A DNA stretch of 5,289 bases from an uncultured Selenomonas sp. GTDB lineage: Bacteria > Bacillota > Negativicutes > Selenomonadales > Selenomonadaceae. The stretch lies in the NCBI GenBank assembly GCA_947097535.1, contig CAMURM010000148.1, positions 1 through 5,289 of the forward strand, given 5' to 3'. The translations under genes were made by a program, and so were the position numbers. Below the pieces are notes generated by a model. The model was not told the DNA's origin, searched no databases, and was given only the letters and a program-made list of their open reading frames with translations. How positions within the stretch are numbered: the first letter of the stretch is position 1; each line of letters opens with the position of its first letter. Shown piece after piece: positions 4,323 to 5,289 of the stretch.

Positions 4323-5289
4323 TTGAATCTTTCTGTTCGTATCTTCATTGCACTCGTCCTCGCGGTCGTCGTCGGACTCGCCGTCGGGGAAGAGTACCTC
4401 GGCTTCATCAACTGGTGGATCGCGCCGATCGGTACGATCTTCATCAACCTCATCAAGATGATGATCGTTCCCGTCGTCTTCTCGTCACTGATCGTCGGCG
4501 TCACGAGTCTCGGCGACACAAAGACGCTCGGCCGCATCAGCGCCAAGACCGTCGGTATCTATCTCTCGACGACGGCTGTCGCCATCATCATCGGCTTTGC
4601 CGTCGCGGGCGTCTTCCATCCGGGCGTCGGTCTTGCGCTGAGCGGCACGGCTCCCGAGGTCAAGGAAGCGCCGTCCATCATGCAGGTCTTCGTCAACATG
4701 ATTCCGACGAATCCCGTCGCGTCGATGTCGAAGGGCGACATCCTGCCCGTCATCATCTTCGCGCTCTTCATCGGCGTCTCCATCACGCAGGTCGGCGGCG
4801 AGCGCGGCCTGAAGCTCATCGGCTTCTTCGATGCCTGCGCCGAGGTCTGCTACAAGGCGATCGGCATGATCATGTCGTTCGCGCCGTACGGCGTCTTCGC
4901 GCTCCTTCTGCCCGTCGTCGCAAAGAACGGCCCGAAGGTGCTGCTGCCGCTTCTCTCGGTCATCCTCTGCGCCTTCATCGGCAGCGTCATCCACGCCGTC
5001 CTCGTCTACTCTACGATGGCGTCCGTCTTCGGCAAGATGAGCCCCGTCAAGTTCTTCCGCGGTATGTCGGAAGCGATGATGCTCGCCTTTACGACATGTT
5101 CGAGCTCGGGCACGCTGCCGGTCAACATGAAGAACTGTGAGGAAAAGCTCGGCGTATCGCGCAAGATCTCGTCCTTCGTCCTGCCTCTGGGCGCGACGAT
5201 CAACATGGATGGCACGGCACTCTACATGGGCGTCTGCTCGCTCTTCATCGCGAACGTCTTCGGCATCGACCTCACGTTCCAGCAGATGG
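4323..5289 (+). CDS. Dicarboxylate/amino acid:cation symporter (DAACS, GltP type), C-terminus outside the window
   Basis: At least 322 residues of a secondary transporter that imports glutamate, aspartate, C4-dicarboxylates or a related amino acid with sodium or protons. The re-entrant HP1 serine motif is TTCSSSGTLP (257-266), followed by the TM7 block FVLPLGATINMDGTALYMGVC (285-305) with the ion-binding NMDGT at 294-298. The N-terminal half has the expected helices, including IKMMIVPVVFSSLIVGV (44-60). Family members run to about 400 residues or more, so roughly 80-110, including HP2 and substrate-binding TM8, lie beyond the edge. I chose TTG at 4323 because GAAAGGGTG (4306-4314) lies 8-10 bases upstream and the protein then begins with the usual NLSVRIFIALVL helix. 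GTG at 4314 is in frame but overlaps that site, and TGA at 4305 blocks anything earlier. HP1 has cysteine where archaeal GltPh has arginine. The substrate is not determined. Confidence 0.92.
   Translation, partial: MNLSVRIFIALVLAVVVGLAVGEEYLGFINWWIAPIGTIFINLIKMMIVPVVFSSLIVGVTSLGDTKTLGRISAKTVGIYLSTTAVAIIIGFAVAGVFHPGVGLALSGTAPEVKEAPSIMQVFVNMIPTNPVASMSKGDILPVIIFALFIGVSITQVGGERGLKLIGFFDACAEVCYKAIGMIMSFAPYGVFALLLPVVAKNGPKVLLPLLSVILCAFIGSVIHAVLVYSTMASVFGKMSPVKFFRGMSEAMMLAFTTCSSSGTLPVNMKNCEEKLGVSRKISSFVLPLGATINMDGTALYMGVCSLFIANVFGIDLTFQQM

Noticed and set aside
4304..5140. ATG-started frame overlapping the symporter
   Set aside because: Arginine-rich out-of-frame product. The DAACS motifs lie in the frame starting at TTG 4323.

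Overview
The window looks like chromosomal DNA from a GC-rich diderm Firmicute, most likely a Selenomonas-like member of the Negativicutes. This is inferred from the strong preference for ctc/gtc/atc codons, consensus Firmicute-type ribosome binding sites (AAAGGAGG-like), the exported M48 protease, and the general look of the proteins. No rRNA or other marker gene confirms it. There is no phage, IS element, CRISPR array, tRNA or rRNA in the window.

Layout: (1) positions 1-104 hold the last codons of a rightward gene and its hairpin terminator, whose loop contains an 11-bp tandem duplication. (2) 120-1823, leftward: an exported M48 zinc metalloprotease with a C-terminal TPR array (BepA-like layout). 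Its promoter has a near-consensus -35, and a 6-5-6 inverted repeat lies across the -35 and spacer. (3) 1965-3065, rightward: a promoter, a leader hairpin and a YeiH-family (putative sulfate exporter, UPF0324) membrane protein. (4) 3066-3369: a 304-bp non-coding region that is the most striking part of the window. It carries three perfect DnaA boxes (TTATCCACA), one TTATGCACA box, several near matches, a long imperfect palindrome and an AT-rich stretch. (5) 3370-4035, rightward: an MgtC/SapB-family membrane protein. (6) 4036-4322: a hairpin, two candidate promoters and a structured leader. (7) 4323 to the window edge, rightward: a dicarboxylate/amino acid:cation symporter (DAACS/GltP type), cut off at its C-terminus and probably starting at TTG.

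The four main genes do not form an obvious operon. Each has its own intergenic region with a plausible promoter, and they share no pathway beyond envelope location and transport. The three rightward genes do share a promoter style: each has a TTGACCT -35, and two share an identical 12-bp block around it. The main lead is that the yeiH-like/mgtC-like intergenic region looks like a replication-origin or DnaA-titration/regulation site although no dnaA or dnaN gene is visible.
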